Assembly (NCBI RefSeq): GCF_009363155.1
Contig: NZ_CP045302.1
Span: 4,425,001 to 4,489,000 of the forward strand
DNA length: 64,000 nt
From: Azotobacter salinestris
GTDB taxonomy: Bacteria > Pseudomonadota > Gammaproteobacteria > Pseudomonadales > Pseudomonadaceae
Direction: 5' to 3'
In this document: positions 1 through 11,197 of the stretch, piece by piece
Layout of the letters: each line of letters starts with the position of its first letter
How positions within the stretch are numbered: position 1 is the first letter of the stretch
Translations under genes and position numbers: made by a program
The notes under the pieces: model-generated
What the model was told of the DNA's origin: nothing
Databases searched by the model: none
What the model saw: the letters and a program-made list of their open reading frames with translations, nothing else

Positions 1-846
<846 letters not shown>

Positions 847-1001
847 TATAACACCCAAACAATCTGCACGCAGCACGCTGCGGCAGCGGGTGGGGTCGAA
901 GCCGACAGAACCGAAGATTCGCCTGAACCGCAAGAGCACCGCGACACCGATATCACATGCCCGATACGGGAGGGCGCCGCACAGCGACCTCCCCACCGAA
1001 T
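847..1001 (+). other. 23S-5S internal transcribed spacer
   Basis: About 155 bases separate the 23S 3' end from the 5S start. No tRNA cloverleaf is visible in it. It is presumably removed during maturation of the rrn transcript. Confidence 0.85.
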
Positions 1002-1119
1002 TGCTTGACGACCATAGAGCGTTGGAACCACCTGATCCCATCCCGAACTCAGCAGTGAAACGACGCATCGCCGATGGTAGTGTGGGGCTTCCCCATGCGA
1101 GAGTAGGTCATCGTCAAGC
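1002..1119 (+). rRNA. rrf: 5S ribosomal RNA
   Basis: The 118-base segment begins TGCTTGACGACCATAGAGC and ends GGTCATCGTCAAGC. These termini pair with each other as helix I. The internal CCATCCCGAACTCAG and GATGGTAGTGTGGGG segments are diagnostic for 5S rRNA, and the sequence is close to the pseudomonad version. It lies downstream of the 23S gene in the same direction, as in a standard rrn operon. Confidence 0.97.
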
Positions 1120-1129
1120 GCCCTTTCCG

Positions 1130-1160
1130 AACCCCCGAGCCGTCATCCGGCTCGGGGGTT
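1130..1160 (+). terminator. rRNA operon terminator hairpin
   Basis: A perfect 12-bp inverted repeat (1130-1141 and 1149-1160, AACCCCCGAGCC) with a 7-nt loop follows the 5S gene by 10 nt. The downstream strand is TT then CTTGCTT, so the U-tract is weak, but position and stem strength fit the end of the rrn transcript. Confidence 0.85.
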
Positions 1161-1482
1161 CTTGCTTGCGCGAGCAGCCCTCGCGGCGCGGCCGAACCGT
1201 CTTCGGGTTCAGGCCATAGCTTTTGCTCAGCGTCTGAATCAAAGCTTTCGATCGCTGTATTACAGTTCGGATGGCGTAAGTGGCCGTGGCGTAGCCATAA
1301 AGTATCTGTCTTATAACGACTCCCTGTAATGGTGAATACCAAGCATGCCACCACACTGCAAGGCCGAACATCTAGAGAAAAAACACACCGTACTCCCCTC
1401 TCTGAGCTATGGTGCGGCTTACGTTTGATGCACCGGCATGAATTTTTATACTCCGGCGCAGTTTAGGAATTTCCTTATTTAT
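1161..1482. other. Intergenic region, no feature recognised
   Basis: About 320 bases between the rrn terminator and the convergent glyoxalase gene. Base composition drops toward the right. I see no convincing coding frame, tRNA or strong hairpin. Confidence 0.6.
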
Positions 1483-1872
1483 TCAGGCTTGGCTTTCCTG
1501 AATAAGCTCGATTTTGTAGCCATCTGGGTCAGTCACAAACGCAATAATCGTTGTTCCATGTTTCATGGGGCCGGCTTCTCTGATCACATTCCCGCCGTTT
1601 CGCTTGATATCTTCGCAAGCCTTATAGGCGTCATTGACAGCAATGGCGATATGTCCGAAGGCGCTGCCCATTTCATATTTATCAACGCCCCAGTTATATG
1701 TCAGCTCAATGACAGCATTTTCTTCTTCTTTCCCATATCCAACGAAGGCTAGAGTGAATTTTCCTCCGGGGTAATCATGTTTTCTGAGAAGGCTCATGCC
1801 CAAGACCCGAGTGTAGAAATCTATTGACTTTTCAAGATCGGTTACACGGATCATGGTGTGTAGAAGGCGCAT
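1483..1872 (-). CDS. gloA: Lactoylglutathione lyase (glyoxalase I)
   Basis: Encodes 129 aa. Glyoxalase I isomerises the hemithioacetal of methylglyoxal and glutathione to S-lactoylglutathione, the first step of methylglyoxal detoxification in the cytosol. The vicinal-oxygen-chelate fold is evident. The four metal ligands of the Ni/Co-dependent bacterial class are present at His5, Glu56, His74 and Glu122, the same numbering as E. coli GloA. Length is normal for the short bacterial form. The gene is oddly AT-rich (by eye under 50% G+C), with many A/T-ending codons such as AAA, GAA and AAT, unlike the very GC-rich genes around it. This suggests recent acquisition. It stands alone, convergent with the rRNA operon. 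Confidence 0.9.
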   Translation of the reverse strand: MRLLHTMIRVTDLEKSIDFYTRVLGMSLLRKHDYPGGKFTLAFVGYGKEEENAVIELTYNWGVDKYEMGSAFGHIAIAVNDAYKACEDIKRNGGNVIREAGPMKHGTTIIAFVTDPDGYKIELIQESQA

Positions 1873-2155
1873 GTCTAGTCCTTATATGGATGGGATGCTC
1901 AGAGAAAATTTTAGGAAGAAGTAGCCCAAAGAGGCAAATCATAGCCATGGCATTCGATACCTTGGCTAATAGCCGATCATGCTCTTGAAGCTGTAGAAGG
2001 GATAGGGAGGAGGCAAAGGGCCCTTTTCGTGTAAGGCCGCCTCTGCCTCACCGGGTAGGAATTAAGGAATACAGGGCTTTCAGGAGCGGATCAATCTGAA
2101 GCACATGGCTGAAAGCAAGCTCACTCCCAAAGAGTACCAAGTTTAGAGGCTGAGC

Positions 2156-2335
2156 TCATATATCAAAGTCGTAGTCGGCAAGGTCTTTTTGCAGGCGGCG
2201 TTCTTCAAGGTAGTTATCTATGATTCGGCGCTTGGTCAGGTTGGTCTTGGCTGCTTCAACTTCGGCTCCAGCGTCATCTGCTTCTTCAGCGACGAAGTCA
2301 TCATCCAGTTCAATATCGGCTTTATCGGTGGCCAT
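2156..2335 (-). CDS. PA3496-family small acidic protein (putative envelope integrity)
   Basis: Encodes 59 aa, very acidic in the N-terminal half (runs of Asp, Glu and Ala), with a basic helix-like segment KRRIIDNYLEERRLQ near the C-terminus. It resembles the small conserved pseudomonad protein PA3496, which I recall lying next to nth. NCBI family naming calls this group putative envelope integrity proteins; the function is not proven. An in-frame GTG lies 9 nt upstream at 2344, but the GGAG ribosome site (2344-2347) overlaps it and sits 8 nt before the ATG at 2335, so ATG is chosen. It is transcribed in the same direction as nth, about 100 nt downstream. Confidence 0.75.
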   Translation of the reverse strand: MATDKADIELDDDFVAEEADDAGAEVEAAKTNLTKRRIIDNYLEERRLQKDLADYDFDI

Positions 2336-2440
2336 ATTGTTCACTCCAGGCTACGGGCGCTATGGCGCTTCTTATAGCGGCAAAGCCTGAGAGGGTAAAA
2401 AAGATTTTTTCAATTGATCCGGCACATTTGAAATGAAAGG

Positions 2441-3079
2441 CTAATCGTTAGATGTCTTGTGTTTGTACTCGCACAGGTCTTCGATGCGGCAGCTGCCGCA
2501 TAGCGGCTTGCGAGCCTTGCACACATAGCGGCCATGCAGGATCAGCCAATGATGGGCGTCCAGGAGATACTCCTTGGGCACCAGTTTGACCAGTTTGCGC
2601 TCGACCTCCAGTACATTCTTGCCTGGCGCAATGTGGGTACGATTGCTTACCCGAAAGATGTGCGTATCCACCGCCATGGTGAAGTGCCCGAAGGCCGTGT
2701 TGAGCACCACATTGGCTGTCTTGCGGCCGACTCCGGGCAGCGCCTCCAGCGCTTCTCGATTGTCCGGAACCTGGCTGTTGTGCTTCTCGATGAGGAGGCG
2801 ACAAGTCTCGATGATGTTTTTGGCCTTGCTATTGAACAGGCCGATACTCTTGATGTACTCGCTCAGCTCCGCAACTCCCAAGGCGAGTATGGCTTCTGGG
2901 GTGTTGGCCACTGGAAAGAGCTTGGCAGTAGCCTTGTTTACCCCGACGTCGGTAGCTTGAGCAGAGAGAATCACCGCGATTAGCAGCTCGAACGGCGTGC
3001 TGTAGACCAGTTCTGTGGTAGGGCTTGGGTTGTCTTCCTGGAAGCGGCGAAAGATCTCCCGACGTTTGGCTGCGTTCAT
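2441..3079 (-). CDS. nth: Endonuclease III (DNA glycosylase/AP lyase)
   Basis: Encodes 212 aa. Endonuclease III removes oxidised pyrimidines from DNA and nicks the abasic site in base excision repair. The helix-hairpin-helix motif LPGVGRKTANVV contains catalytic Lys120. Asp138 (AVDTH) is the second catalytic residue. The C-terminal [4Fe-4S] ligands Cys187, Cys194, Cys197 and Cys203 follow the C-X6-C-X2-C-X5-C pattern. All positions coincide with the E. coli enzyme. It follows rnfE by only 23 nt and is probably the last gene of the rnf operon, an arrangement common in gamma-proteobacteria. Confidence 0.97.
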   Translation of the reverse strand: MNAAKRREIFRRFQEDNPSPTTELVYSTPFELLIAVILSAQATDVGVNKATAKLFPVANTPEAILALGVAELSEYIKSIGLFNSKAKNIIETCRLLIEKHNSQVPDNREALEALPGVGRKTANVVLNTAFGHFTMAVDTHIFRVSNRTHIAPGKNVLEVERKLVKLVPKEYLLDAHHWLILHGRYVCKARKPLCGSCRIEDLCEYKHKTSND

Positions 3080-3102
3080 GAGTAGTGGATTTCAGGTTGG
3101 AT

Positions 3103-3816
3103 TTACTCGATCACCCCGGTAACCCGTACCCGACGGCTGGGGGCGGGAGCGTGTGGTTGCATGGCCTTGGCCCGCTCGGCGCGATGTTCATCGATCCGGT
3201 TCTTCAGTGCAATGAGAAGGCCGAGGACGATAAAGGCCCCGGGCGGCAATATGGCCAGCAGAAATCCCTTGTAGTCGTCGACCAGCACGATATGCCACTC
3301 GGTTGCTGCGGAGCCAAACAACAGATGCATGTTGGCAAATAATCCGCCAGTGCCGAACAGCTCGCGCAGTCCGCCCAGCATGACCAGCACTGCGGCAAAA
3401 CCTAGCCCCATCATCAATCCGTCGAAACCGGCCAGCAGGGGAGAATGCTTGGCAGCGAAGCCGTCGGCGCGACCGAGTATCACGCAATTGGTCGTAATCA
3501 ATGGAATGAAGATGCCGAGGATCTGGTAGAGCTCGTAGGTGAAGGCCTGCATCAGAAGTTCGATGCAGGTGGTCAGCGCAGCGATGATCATCACAAAGAC
3601 CGGCAAACGTACAGCAGTATTTACCACTCTGCGCACCAGCGATACGGCCACGTTCGAGCAGCCCAGCACCAGCACCGTGGCCAGTCCGAGCCCCAGGGCA
3701 TTGACGGTCGAGTTGCTTACACCGAGCAAAGGACAAAGTCCGAGCAGCTGAACCAGCGCCGGATTGTTCTTCCAGAGCCCGTTGAAGCTCAGTTCACGAT
3801 AGCTCGGATTGCTCAT
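3103..3816 (-). CDS. rnfE: Rnf electron transport complex subunit E
   Basis: Encodes 237 aa, an integral membrane subunit of the Rnf (Rsx) complex. The complex couples electron flow between ferredoxin and NAD to ion translocation, and in E. coli its Rsx form also keeps SoxR reduced. Several hydrophobic segments and the family signature around [15 protein letters not shown] are visible. The protein is paralogous to RnfA at the other end of the cluster (compare [12 protein letters not shown] there). The C-terminal tail is basic and Pro-rich. Its start overlaps the rnfG stop as ATGA, indicating translational coupling. Confidence 0.95.
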   Translation of the reverse strand: MSNPSYRELSFNGLWKNNPALVQLLGLCPLLGVSNSTVNALGLGLATVLVLGCSNVAVSLVRRVVNTAVRLPVFVMIIAALTTCIELLMQAFTYELYQILGIFIPLITTNCVILGRADGFAAKHSPLLAGFDGLMMGLGFAAVLVMLGGLRELFGTGGLFANMHLLFGSAATEWHIVLVDDYKGFLLAILPPGAFIVLGLLIALKNRIDEHRAERAKAMQPHAPAPSRRVRVTGVIE

Positions 3817-4466
3817 GGTTTATTCCCCTGCCGCTCGACGAGCTGTGCGTTCAGAAGTGCCGCCTTGTTGGCCTGGAAATACTGCAAGGCCTGGTGAACT
3901 GCCTTGACCACGGCCCGCGGCGTGACGGTGGCTCCGGCGAACTGATCGAAAGCTCCGCCGTCCTTCTTCACAGCCCATCCGGAGTCATCCGGATTTCCAA
4001 GGGATTTACCCTTGAAGCCGAGAATCCAAGGATCCTTGGCCAGTTCGATGCGATCTCCCAGTCCAGGTGTTTCCCGGTGGCCAATGATCCGTACTCCAGC
4101 CAGTCGCCCATCGGCCAGGACACCGATCAGCAGATGGATAGCTCCACTGTAGCCGTCGGGAGCCGTGGCTCGGAAGATCACTGCAGTGGTCTGTCCATAC
4201 TTGCGGGCGAGATGGGCCGGCTGCGGCCCGCGATGGCCGAGCAACGGCTCGTTGAGCAAGGCGGTATTGGCGAGTAGATCGTTATCGTAGCTGCCGCTCG
4301 GGAGAATCTCGCCCAAGGCACGAACCTGAGCCTGGCGCTCAGCGGCCTGGATCCGGTCGGCCGTACCCTGTTGGAGCAGGGTGACACCACCGACCGTAAC
4401 TACTGCAAACAGCCCCAATACCAGAGCATTCTTCAACATCGAGCGACCGATTTCAGGCGCGGGCAT
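3813..4466 (-). CDS. rnfG: Rnf electron transport complex subunit G (covalent FMN)
   Basis: Encodes 217 aa with one N-terminal membrane anchor (about residues 12-32) and a periplasmic FMN-binding domain. The flavinylation motif appears as FAGAT with Thr180 as the expected phosphoester-linked FMN site; the usual Ser/Thr before Gly is Ala here. The family segment [13 protein letters not shown] (about 129-141) is intact. RnfG passes electrons between periplasmic-side flavins of the complex. Only 3 nt separate it from rnfD upstream, and it overlaps rnfE downstream by 4 nt. Confidence 0.95.
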   Translation of the reverse strand: MPAPEIGRSMLKNALVLGLFAVVTVGGVTLLQQGTADRIQAAERQAQVRALGEILPSGSYDNDLLANTALLNEPLLGHRGPQPAHLARKYGQTTAVIFRATAPDGYSGAIHLLIGVLADGRLAGVRIIGHRETPGLGDRIELAKDPWILGFKGKSLGNPDDSGWAVKKDGGAFDQFAGATVTPRAVVKAVHQALQYFQANKAALLNAQLVERQGNKP

Positions 4467-4469
4467 GGT

Positions 4470-5501
4470 TCAGTCTCCCACCTTGAAGCCGCGCTCCGCC
4501 TTGCGATGCCCATAGGTGCGCGGACGGCTGAAATAGTCGATGGTCGGTGCAGCCAGGTTCATCAACAGCACGGCGAAGGCCACCGCATCCGGATAACCGC
4601 CCCAGGTGCGAATCACGTAGACCAGGATGCCGACGCCGATTCCGAAAATCAGCCGCCCTTGGTTACTGGTCGCGCCGCTTACCGGGTCGGTGACGATAAA
4701 GAAGGCGCCCAGCATGGTCGCACCGCTCAGCAGGTGAAACAGTGGCGAGCCGTTGGAGTCGGAGCCCGAGCCGTTCCAGAACAGCAGGCTCATGACGAAC
4801 AGCGCACCGAGCATGCCGAGCGGCGCGTGCCAGCCGAACAGGCGACGCCGGAGCAGGAACAGTCCGCCGGCGAGGAAGGCCAGGTTGACCCATTCTGCTC
4901 CCCGGCCCCCCAGGTTGCCGAATGCCGGATTTTGCGCCCGGAGTTCGTCCATCGTCAGGCTTCGATTGGTTTTCAGTGTATCCAAGGCCGTGGCCTGACT
5001 CCAGCCATCGGGCAGGGCAGCGATGCCGAGGATCTGCTGGAGACCATCGGCCAGCCCGACGACATGGGGAGCCGGCCAGGCGGTCATCTCCACCGGGAAG
5101 GAGATCAGTACCACCACATAGCCAACCATTGCCGGGTTGAAGGGATTTTGCCCCAGCCCGCCATAGACGTGCTTGCCGAACAGAATGGCGAAGCTGCAGG
5201 CCGTCAGGGTCAGCCACCAAGGCGAGTAGGGCGGAAGGGCCAGGGCCAGCAGCACGGCCGTGACCACAGCGCTGCAGTCGTTGAGAAAGAAGCCGACAGG
5301 GCGTTGCCGGAGGTGCAGAACGGCCGCCTCGAGACCGAGCGCTACGGCACTTCCCCAGAGCAGATTGACCAAGGTGCCGAAGCCATACAGCCAGGTCAGC
5401 ACCAGCAGACCGGGCAGGGTGGCGACCAGCACCTGCTGCATGACCTGGCGGGTACGGTTGCTGCCCGTGGCATGGGGCGAAGTGATGCGAGGCAGGGCCA
5501 T
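4470..5501 (-). CDS. rnfD: Rnf electron transport complex subunit D (covalent FMN)
   Basis: Encodes 343 aa, a multi-pass inner-membrane subunit of the NqrB/RnfD family, with length typical for RnfD. The covalent FMN site is the SQATALDTL segment with Thr171. Conserved GKHVYGGLGQNPFNPAMVGY (about 109-128) and TDPVSGATSNQGRLIFG lie in the membrane core. The protein works with RnfG in the flavin relay that drives ion transport. A 78-nt gap separates it from rnfC, the longest gap in the operon. Confidence 0.96.
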   Translation of the reverse strand: MALPRITSPHATGSNRTRQVMQQVLVATLPGLLVLTWLYGFGTLVNLLWGSAVALGLEAAVLHLRQRPVGFFLNDCSAVVTAVLLALALPPYSPWWLTLTACSFAILFGKHVYGGLGQNPFNPAMVGYVVVLISFPVEMTAWPAPHVVGLADGLQQILGIAALPDGWSQATALDTLKTNRSLTMDELRAQNPAFGNLGGRGAEWVNLAFLAGGLFLLRRRLFGWHAPLGMLGALFVMSLLFWNGSGSDSNGSPLFHLLSGATMLGAFFIVTDPVSGATSNQGRLIFGIGVGILVYVIRTWGGYPDAVAFAVLLMNLAAPTIDYFSRPRTYGHRKAERGFKVGD

Positions 5502-5579
5502 TGGCGCTCCGTTGTGTACTTGCCTGGGGGCGCGGCTATCAGGCTAACTGGTTGATTGCCAGAAACGGCCGCTGCCGGG

Positions 5580-7655
5580 TTATTCGCTTTGGTGTTCCGC
5601 CAGCCGGCGTTCGGCTTCCGCCAGGCGCGTCCGGGCCGACTCCAAGGCGGGTGGATCGACCGCCTCGTTGCGCTCCAGCTTGCGCAGATCGGCGAGTGCG
5701 AACGCGAGTTCGGTCTTCAAGGCTCGCAACTTCTCATCCATGGGGCGCTTTTCCGTGCGCACCACTTGTGGTGCGGGCTTGTCCGAAGCCTCCTCGGCGG
5801 CATGCAGGGCGCGCTCGGCCCCGGCCAGGGCCTCGTGCAGGCGCGTCAGTTCGCTGTCGTCTGCACCGCCTTTCTCGGCCTTTTTCAGTTCGGCACGCTT
5901 CATCGCCAGTTCGATCTTGGCTTTCTTCAGGGCAGCATCGTCGCTCGCCGGCGGTGCCGCCGGAGCAGCGGCCACGGCGGCCTCAAGGGCTTTCTGGGCC
6001 GCCTTGGCCGCGGCACGCAGCTCGGCGACTTGGGCTTCCAGCTCTGGCGCGGCGTGGGCAGCGAGCTGCTTCTCGGCCTTTCTCAGGGCGACTTGGGCCA
6101 TGCTCGCCTCGATCTTCAGCTTCTTCTGAAGGTCGGAAAGCCCGGCCGGCTGGCCGGCAGGCGGGACTTCCTGATGGGGCACCGAGGTGCTCTCCGCCTG
6201 TACCGCCTTGGCCCGCGCGGCCTTTTCGGCACGGGCCTGGCGTTCGGCCTCCTTCTGCTCCTCGGCCTTGCGCAGACGCTCCTGGCGCAGCTCGAAGCGC
6301 TGCCGGGCATTCTCGGCCTTGTGATGCTTCTGCTCCAGCTCGCGGATTTCCGCCTTGGCCGCGCGGTAGTACTGTACCAGCGGCAATGTGGAGGGGCAGA
6401 CATAGGCGCAGGCACCGCATTCGATGCAGTCGAACAGGTTGTATGCCTTGAGCTGTTCATGCTCCTGACCGAGGGCGAAGAAATGCAGTTGCTGCGGCAG
6501 CAGGCTGGCCGGACAGACATCGGAACAGGCGCCACAGCGGATGCACGGCAGTGCCGGTGGTGGAGGCGGTAGCTCGCTGCGGGTCGGCGCCAGCAGGCAG
6601 TTGCCGGTCTTGATCAGCGGTGCGTCGAGCGAGGGCAGGGTGAAGCCCATCATCGGACCGCCCATGATCAGTCGGTCCATGCGTTCCTCGTCCAGCCCGG
6701 CGAAGGCCAGCAGCTCGCCCACCGGCGTGCCGAGCAGGGCCTCGACGTTCATCGGCCGCGCCAGGGCTTCGCCGGTCAGGGTGACGATGCGCGAGATCAG
6801 CGGTCGTCCCTTGAGCACCGCATCATGGATGGCGACACAGGTGCCGACGTTCTGGCAGATCATGCCGATGTCCGCCGGCAGGCCGCCGCTCGGCACCTGC
6901 AGGCCGGTGAGGATTTCGATCAGCTGTCTCTCACCTCCGGACGGGTATTTGGTCGGCAACACCCGCAGACCGAATGGTTGCTCGCCGAGGGCGGCGCGCA
7001 CCGCGGCGCTCGCCTCGGGCTTGTTGTCCTCGATGCCGATCAGCACCTGCTCGGGCTCGATCAGCCGCACGAGGATCTCGATGCCGACGACCAGCTCGGT
7101 AGCTCTCTCGCGCATCAGCCGGTCGTCGGCGGTGATATAGGGCTCGCATTCGGCACCATTGATGACCAGCGTGTGGATCTTCCGCTGCGAACGGGCCGCC
7201 AGCTTTACCGCCGTGGGAAAGCCGGCACCGCCCAGGCCGCTGATACCAGCCTGGCGGATCTTCTCCAGCAGGGCCGCAGGCTCCAGGCTGCGGTAGTCGA
7301 TGCAGGGCTCCAGTGCAGTCCACTCGTCCAGGCCGTCGCTGTCGATGACGATGGCCGGAGCGAGCATCCCGGAAGCGTGGGGATAGGGCTGCAGACCGAT
7401 GAAGCTCACCGTGCCGGAGGTCGGCGCATGCAGCGGCGCGCCGACCCGTCCGCTGGCGGCGGCGATCGGCTGGCCCTTGAGGACCCGCTCGCCGACCGTG
7501 ACGATCGGCTCGGCTGGGGCGCCGATGTGCTGTCCGAGCGGCAGGATCAGGCGCGCGGGCAACGGCGCCGTCTGGATCGGCGTACGGTTGGAAAGCTCCT
7601 TGCGCTCCGGCGGATGGATGCCACCGTGGAACTCCCAGAGTTTCATCTCGCTCAT
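5580..7655 (-). CDS. rnfC: Rnf electron transport complex subunit C, with long coiled-coil tail
   Basis: Encodes 691 aa, the peripheral NADH/FMN-binding subunit of Rnf. The N-terminal part holds the NAD/FMN fold ([16 protein letters not shown]) and an SLBB-like region. Two ferredoxin-type clusters follow at about residues 368-420 ([11 protein letters not shown] and [11 protein letters not shown]). From about residue 440 to the end the protein is a highly charged Ala/Glu/Lys/Arg coiled coil, the extension seen in gamma-proteobacterial RnfC. The open frame continues far upstream through rnfB, but the start at 7655 overlaps the rnfB stop as ATGA and begins with the family-typical [19 protein letters not shown]. 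Confidence 0.95.
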   Translation of the reverse strand: MSEMKLWEFHGGIHPPERKELSNRTPIQTAPLPARLILPLGQHIGAPAEPIVTVGERVLKGQPIAAASGRVGAPLHAPTSGTVSFIGLQPYPHASGMLAPAIVIDSDGLDEWTALEPCIDYRSLEPAALLEKIRQAGISGLGGAGFPTAVKLAARSQRKIHTLVINGAECEPYITADDRLMRERATELVVGIEILVRLIEPEQVLIGIEDNKPEASAAVRAALGEQPFGLRVLPTKYPSGGERQLIEILTGLQVPSGGLPADIGMICQNVGTCVAIHDAVLKGRPLISRIVTLTGEALARPMNVEALLGTPVGELLAFAGLDEERMDRLIMGGPMMGFTLPSLDAPLIKTGNCLLAPTRSELPPPPPALPCIRCGACSDVCPASLLPQQLHFFALGQEHEQLKAYNLFDCIECGACAYVCPSTLPLVQYYRAAKAEIRELEQKHHKAENARQRFELRQERLRKAEEQKEAERQARAEKAARAKAVQAESTSVPHQEVPPAGQPAGLSDLQKKLKIEASMAQVALRKAEKQLAAHAAPELEAQVAELRAAAKAAQKALEAAVAAAPAAPPASDDAALKKAKIELAMKRAELKKAEKGGADDSELTRLHEALAGAERALHAAEEASDKPAPQVVRTEKRPMDEKLRALKTELAFALADLRKLERNEAVDPPALESARTRLAEAERRLAEHQSE

Positions 7656-8215
7656 GCTACCCGCTCCCGATCGCTGGCGATCAGTCGGCCAGGGGGCAGG
7701 GGCATATCCCATTTCCAGTTCTGCAGCGTGCCGGCGACCGGCAGCATCTCGATGCAATCCACCGGGCAGGGCTCGACACAGAGGTCGCAGCCGGTACATT
7801 CGGCGGCAATCACCGTGTGCATGTGCTTGGCAGCGCCGACGATGGCATCCACCGGGCAGGCCTGCAGGCACTTGGTACAGCCGATGCATTCCGCTTCGCG
7901 GATGTGGGCGACCATCTGCGGTTTTTCGCCCTCGGCGGCATCCAGCGGTTCGGGCTCGAGGTCCAGCAGCTCGGCCAGGGCCTGGATGGTCGCCTCGCCA
8001 CCGGGCGGACACTTGTTGATCTTGTCGCCGGCAGCAATGGCCTCGGCGTAGGGCTTGCAGCCGGGATAGCCGCACTGGCCGCACTGGGTCTGCGGCAGCA
8101 GGGCGTTGATCTGCTCGGCGATGGGGTTGCCCTCGACGCGAAAGCGAACCGCCGCATAGCCGAGGATGGCGCCGCAGACCAGACACAACAGGAGCAGGGC
8201 GAGAACTGCAGTCAT
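7652..8215 (-). CDS. rnfB: Rnf electron transport complex subunit B (polyferredoxin)
   Basis: Encodes 187 aa. An N-terminal membrane helix (about 2-24) is followed by a 4Fe-4S domain with Cys45, Cys48, Cys53 and Cys69. Two ferredoxin clusters follow: Cys110/113/116/120 and Cys140/143/146/150, each continuing into CPVD. RnfB accepts electrons from soluble ferredoxin or passes them to it. The spacing Cys53 to Cys69 is one residue shorter than I recall for E. coli RsxB. The start at 8215 overlaps the rnfA stop (ATGA). Confidence 0.96.
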   Translation of the reverse strand: MTAVLALLLLCLVCGAILGYAAVRFRVEGNPIAEQINALLPQTQCGQCGYPGCKPYAEAIAAGDKINKCPPGGEATIQALAELLDLEPEPLDAAEGEKPQMVAHIREAECIGCTKCLQACPVDAIVGAAKHMHTVIAAECTGCDLCVEPCPVDCIEMLPVAGTLQNWKWDMPLPPGRLIASDRERVA

Positions 8216-8796
8216 GGCTTGATCAATCCGGAAAAGCCCATGAAGGCCAGTGACATCAGCCCGGCAGTGACCATGCCGATGGCCGCGCCCTTGAACGGGC
8301 CGGGCACGTCGGCGATGGCGATGCGCTCGCGCAGGGCGGCGAACAGCACCAGCACCAGAGAGAAGCCGAGTCCGGCACCGAAACCGTTGATGCTGGCTTG
8401 GAGAAAACCGAAGCCGGTCCTGTTGGCGTTGAGCAGGGCCACGCCGAGGACGATGCAGTTGGTGGTGATCAGCGGCAGGAAGATGCCCAGCACGCGGTAG
8501 AGCAGCGGGCTGGTCTTGTTCACCAGCATCTCGGTGAACTGCACCACCACGGCGATCACCAGGATGAAGCCGATGGTGCGCAGATATTCGAGATCCAGCG
8601 GCTTGAGCACGTACTGCTGCAGCAGGTAGCTGCACATAGACGCCAGGGTCAGCACGAAGGTGGTGGCCAGGGCGAGGCCGATGGCGGTTTCGATCCGCTT
8701 CGACACGCCCATGAACGGGCAGAGGCCGAGGAACTGCACCAGCACAAAGTTGTTGACCAGGATGGCGCCAACCAGGATCAGGACGAGTTCGGTCAT
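8212..8796 (-). CDS. rnfA: Rnf electron transport complex subunit A
   Basis: Encodes 194 aa, a highly hydrophobic protein with about six membrane segments, paralogous to RnfE. The signature [18 protein letters not shown] (about 18-35) and [16 protein letters not shown] carry the conserved Cys residues that in this family ligate an intramembrane Fe-S cluster with RnfE. It is the first gene of rnfABCDGE-nth, and its promoter should lie in the 158 nt between it and the metG stop, partly behind the metG hairpin. Confidence 0.96.
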   Translation of the reverse strand: MTELVLILVGAILVNNFVLVQFLGLCPFMGVSKRIETAIGLALATTFVLTLASMCSYLLQQYVLKPLDLEYLRTIGFILVIAVVVQFTEMLVNKTSPLLYRVLGIFLPLITTNCIVLGVALLNANRTGFGFLQASINGFGAGLGFSLVLVLFAALRERIAIADVPGPFKGAAIGMVTAGLMSLAFMGFSGLIKP

Positions 8797-8913
8797 CGCG
8801 GGGGCACCGTCAGGCGGGCAGAAAGCGGAGGAGAAAGAGTGTCCATTATCCGGGAAGGCGCCAGGGCGGACAACCGTGAAGGCCGTCCGGAAAGGATTTC
8901 AGGGAGCGGCCAA

Positions 8914-8944
8914 GGGAGGAGAAGCACAGCTGGCTTCTCCTCCC
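8914..8944 (-). terminator. Strong hairpin downstream of metG
   Basis: Perfect 12-bp arms (8914-8925 and 8933-8944, GGGAGGAGAAGC) around a 7-nt loop lie 10 nt after the metG stop. There is no long U-tract on the minus strand, so it is a probable but imperfect intrinsic terminator separating metG from rnfA. Confidence 0.7.
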
Positions 8945-8954
8945 CCGGCAGGCC

Positions 8955-11000
8955 TCAGTGCACGCGCTGACCGGGCTTGGCGCCGGCGTCCGGACTGAGC
9001 AGGAAGATCTCGCTGCCGCCGGGGCCGGCGGCCAGCACCATGCCTTCGGACATGCCGAACTTCATCTTGCGCGGCGCCAGGTTGGCCACGTACAGGGTGA
9101 GGCGGCCTTCCAGCTTGCTCGGATCCGGGTAGGCGCTCTTGATGCCGGAGAACACGTTGCGCTTGGCATCGCCGATGTCCAGGGTCAGGCGCAGCAGCTT
9201 GTCGGCGCCCTCGACGAACTCGCACTTCTCGATCAGGGCGATGCGCAGGTCGACGGCGGCGAAGGCGTCGAAGTTGATTTCCGCGGCCAGCGGCTCCTTG
9301 ACCAGCTCGCCGTTGCCGGTCGGGGCGGCAGCTTCGGTGCTCTGGGCGGCGAGGTCTTCCTTGGAGGCTTCGATCATGGCATCAATCTTCGCGGGTTCGA
9401 TACGGGTCATCAGGGGCGTGAAGGGGTTGAGCGGGTGGTTGGCCAGACGCAGCACATGGTCCTGCCAGGAGAGCGGGGCGACGTTGAGGAAGCCCTCGGC
9501 GGCGGCGGCCAGGTTGGGCAGCACGGGCTTCAGGAAGATCACCAACTGGCGGAACAGGTTGATGCCGAAGGCGCAGATCTCCTGCACTTCGGCCTGCTTG
9601 CCTTCCTGCTTGTTCAGCGCCCAGGGTGCCTTGTCGGCAATCCAGGCGTTGGCGCGGTCGGCCAGGGCCATGATCTCGCGCATGGCGCGGCCGAAGTCGC
9701 GCTGCTCGTAGGCCTCGGCAATGGCCGGGGCGGCGGCCTGGAAGGCCTCCCACAGCTCCGGCTCGGGGTTGGCATCGACTATCACGCCGCCGTTGCCCTT
9801 GTGGATGAAGCCGGCGCAGCGGCTGGCGATATTGACCACCTTGCCGACCAGATCGGAGTTGACCTTCTGCACGAAGTCCTCGAGGTTGAGGTCCAGATCG
9901 TCCACGCCGCGCGACAGCTTGCTGGCGTAGTAGTAGCGCAGGTACTCGGGGTTCAGGTGATCCAGGTAGGTGCGTGCCTTGATGAAGGTGCCGCGCGACT
10001 TGGACATCTTCTGGCCGTTGACGGTCAGGTAGCCGTGCACGTTGACCGCGGTCGGCTTGCGGAAACCCGCGCCCTCCAGCATCGCCGGCCAGAACAGGGT
10101 GTGGAAGTTGACGATGTCCTTGCCGATGAAATGGTACAGCTCGGCGCTGGAGTCCTTGCGCCAGAAGGCGTCGAAGTCCAGCTCCGGGCGGCGTGCGCAG
10201 AGGTTCTTGAAGCTGGCCATGTAGCCGATCGGCGCATCCAGCCAGACGTAGAAGTACTTGCCCGGCTCGTCGGGGATCTCGAAGCCGAAGTAGGGCGCGT
10301 CGCGGGAGATGTCCCACTCCTGCAGGCCGCCGTCCAGCCATTCGGCGATCTTGTTGGCCACCGCGTCCTGCAGGGTGCCGCTGCGGGTCCACTCCTTGAG
10401 CATCGCCTCGAAGTCGGGGAGCTTGAAGAAGAAGTGCTTGGAGTCCTTGAGCACCGGGGTGGCGCCGGAGATTGCCGAGCGCGGGTCCTTCAATTCGGTC
10501 GGCTCGTAGGTGGCGCCGCACTTCTCGCAGTTGTCGCCGTACTGGTCCTCGGCACCGCACTTCGGACAGGTGCCCTTGATGAAGCGGTCGGCGAGGAACA
10601 TGCCCTTGTCCGGGTCGAAGTACTGGGTCACCGAGCGGGTGGCGATGTGCCCGGCGTCGTGCAGGCGGGTGTAGATCAGGCTGGCCAGCTCGCGGTTTTC
10701 TTCCGCATGGGTCGAATGGAAGTTGTCGAAATCGACGAGGAAATCGGCGAAGTCGGCGCTGTGCTCGGCCTGCACGTAGGCGATCAGCTGTTCCGGGGTG
10801 ATGCCTTCCTTCTCGGCGCGCAGCATGATCGCCGAGCCGTGGGCGTCGTCGGCGCAGACGTACACGCACTGGTTGCCGCGCTGCTTCTGGAAGCGCACCC
10901 AGATGTCGGTCTGGATGTACTCGAGCATGTGGCCCAGGTGGATCGAGCCGTTGGCATAGGGCAGGGCGCTGGTGACGAGGATCTGGCGAGCTTCGGACAT
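8955..11000 (-). CDS. metG: Methionyl-tRNA synthetase
   Basis: Encodes 681 aa, the cytosolic enzyme that charges tRNA-Met. The class I signature HIGH appears as HLGH (about 22-25), the zinc-binding knuckles as [18 protein letters not shown], and KMSKS as [10 protein letters not shown]. The C-terminal OB-fold tRNA-binding (dimerisation) domain occupies about residues 575-681. The open frame extends past the real start into the promoter region. ATG at 11000 ([18 protein letters not shown]) is chosen because it matches family N-termini. It is divergent from apbC, a conserved pseudomonad arrangement. Confidence 0.97.
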   Translation of the reverse strand: MSEARQILVTSALPYANGSIHLGHMLEYIQTDIWVRFQKQRGNQCVYVCADDAHGSAIMLRAEKEGITPEQLIAYVQAEHSADFADFLVDFDNFHSTHAEENRELASLIYTRLHDAGHIATRSVTQYFDPDKGMFLADRFIKGTCPKCGAEDQYGDNCEKCGATYEPTELKDPRSAISGATPVLKDSKHFFFKLPDFEAMLKEWTRSGTLQDAVANKIAEWLDGGLQEWDISRDAPYFGFEIPDEPGKYFYVWLDAPIGYMASFKNLCARRPELDFDAFWRKDSSAELYHFIGKDIVNFHTLFWPAMLEGAGFRKPTAVNVHGYLTVNGQKMSKSRGTFIKARTYLDHLNPEYLRYYYASKLSRGVDDLDLNLEDFVQKVNSDLVGKVVNIASRCAGFIHKGNGGVIVDANPEPELWEAFQAAAPAIAEAYEQRDFGRAMREIMALADRANAWIADKAPWALNKQEGKQAEVQEICAFGINLFRQLVIFLKPVLPNLAAAAEGFLNVAPLSWQDHVLRLANHPLNPFTPLMTRIEPAKIDAMIEASKEDLAAQSTEAAAPTGNGELVKEPLAAEINFDAFAAVDLRIALIEKCEFVEGADKLLRLTLDIGDAKRNVFSGIKSAYPDPSKLEGRLTLYVANLAPRKMKFGMSEGMVLAAGPGGSEIFLLSPDAGAKPGQRVH

Positions 11001-11197
11001 GGTCTGTGCGATCGGGATTGCGGAAGGAAAGTCCGCGAGTGTAAAGCCGCGGCGGTTTTTTTTCATCCGCAGGGGGCGCCTGTGCAGAGGCCGGCGGAGA
11101 TGCCTCTTCCACGGCGGTTGACGCCTGCGCATGGCGATCGGGCCGGGCTCGGCTATCATGGCCATCTGTTTTAGTCGGTTTTTCTCGGGAGTAGCCC

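Noticed and set aside
8958-11174. A 738-codon plus-strand open frame opposite metG
   Set aside because: High GC creates long antisense frames. The product is a repetitive Gly/Leu/Val/His/Asp-rich sequence with no family signature, while metG on the other strand is unmistakable.
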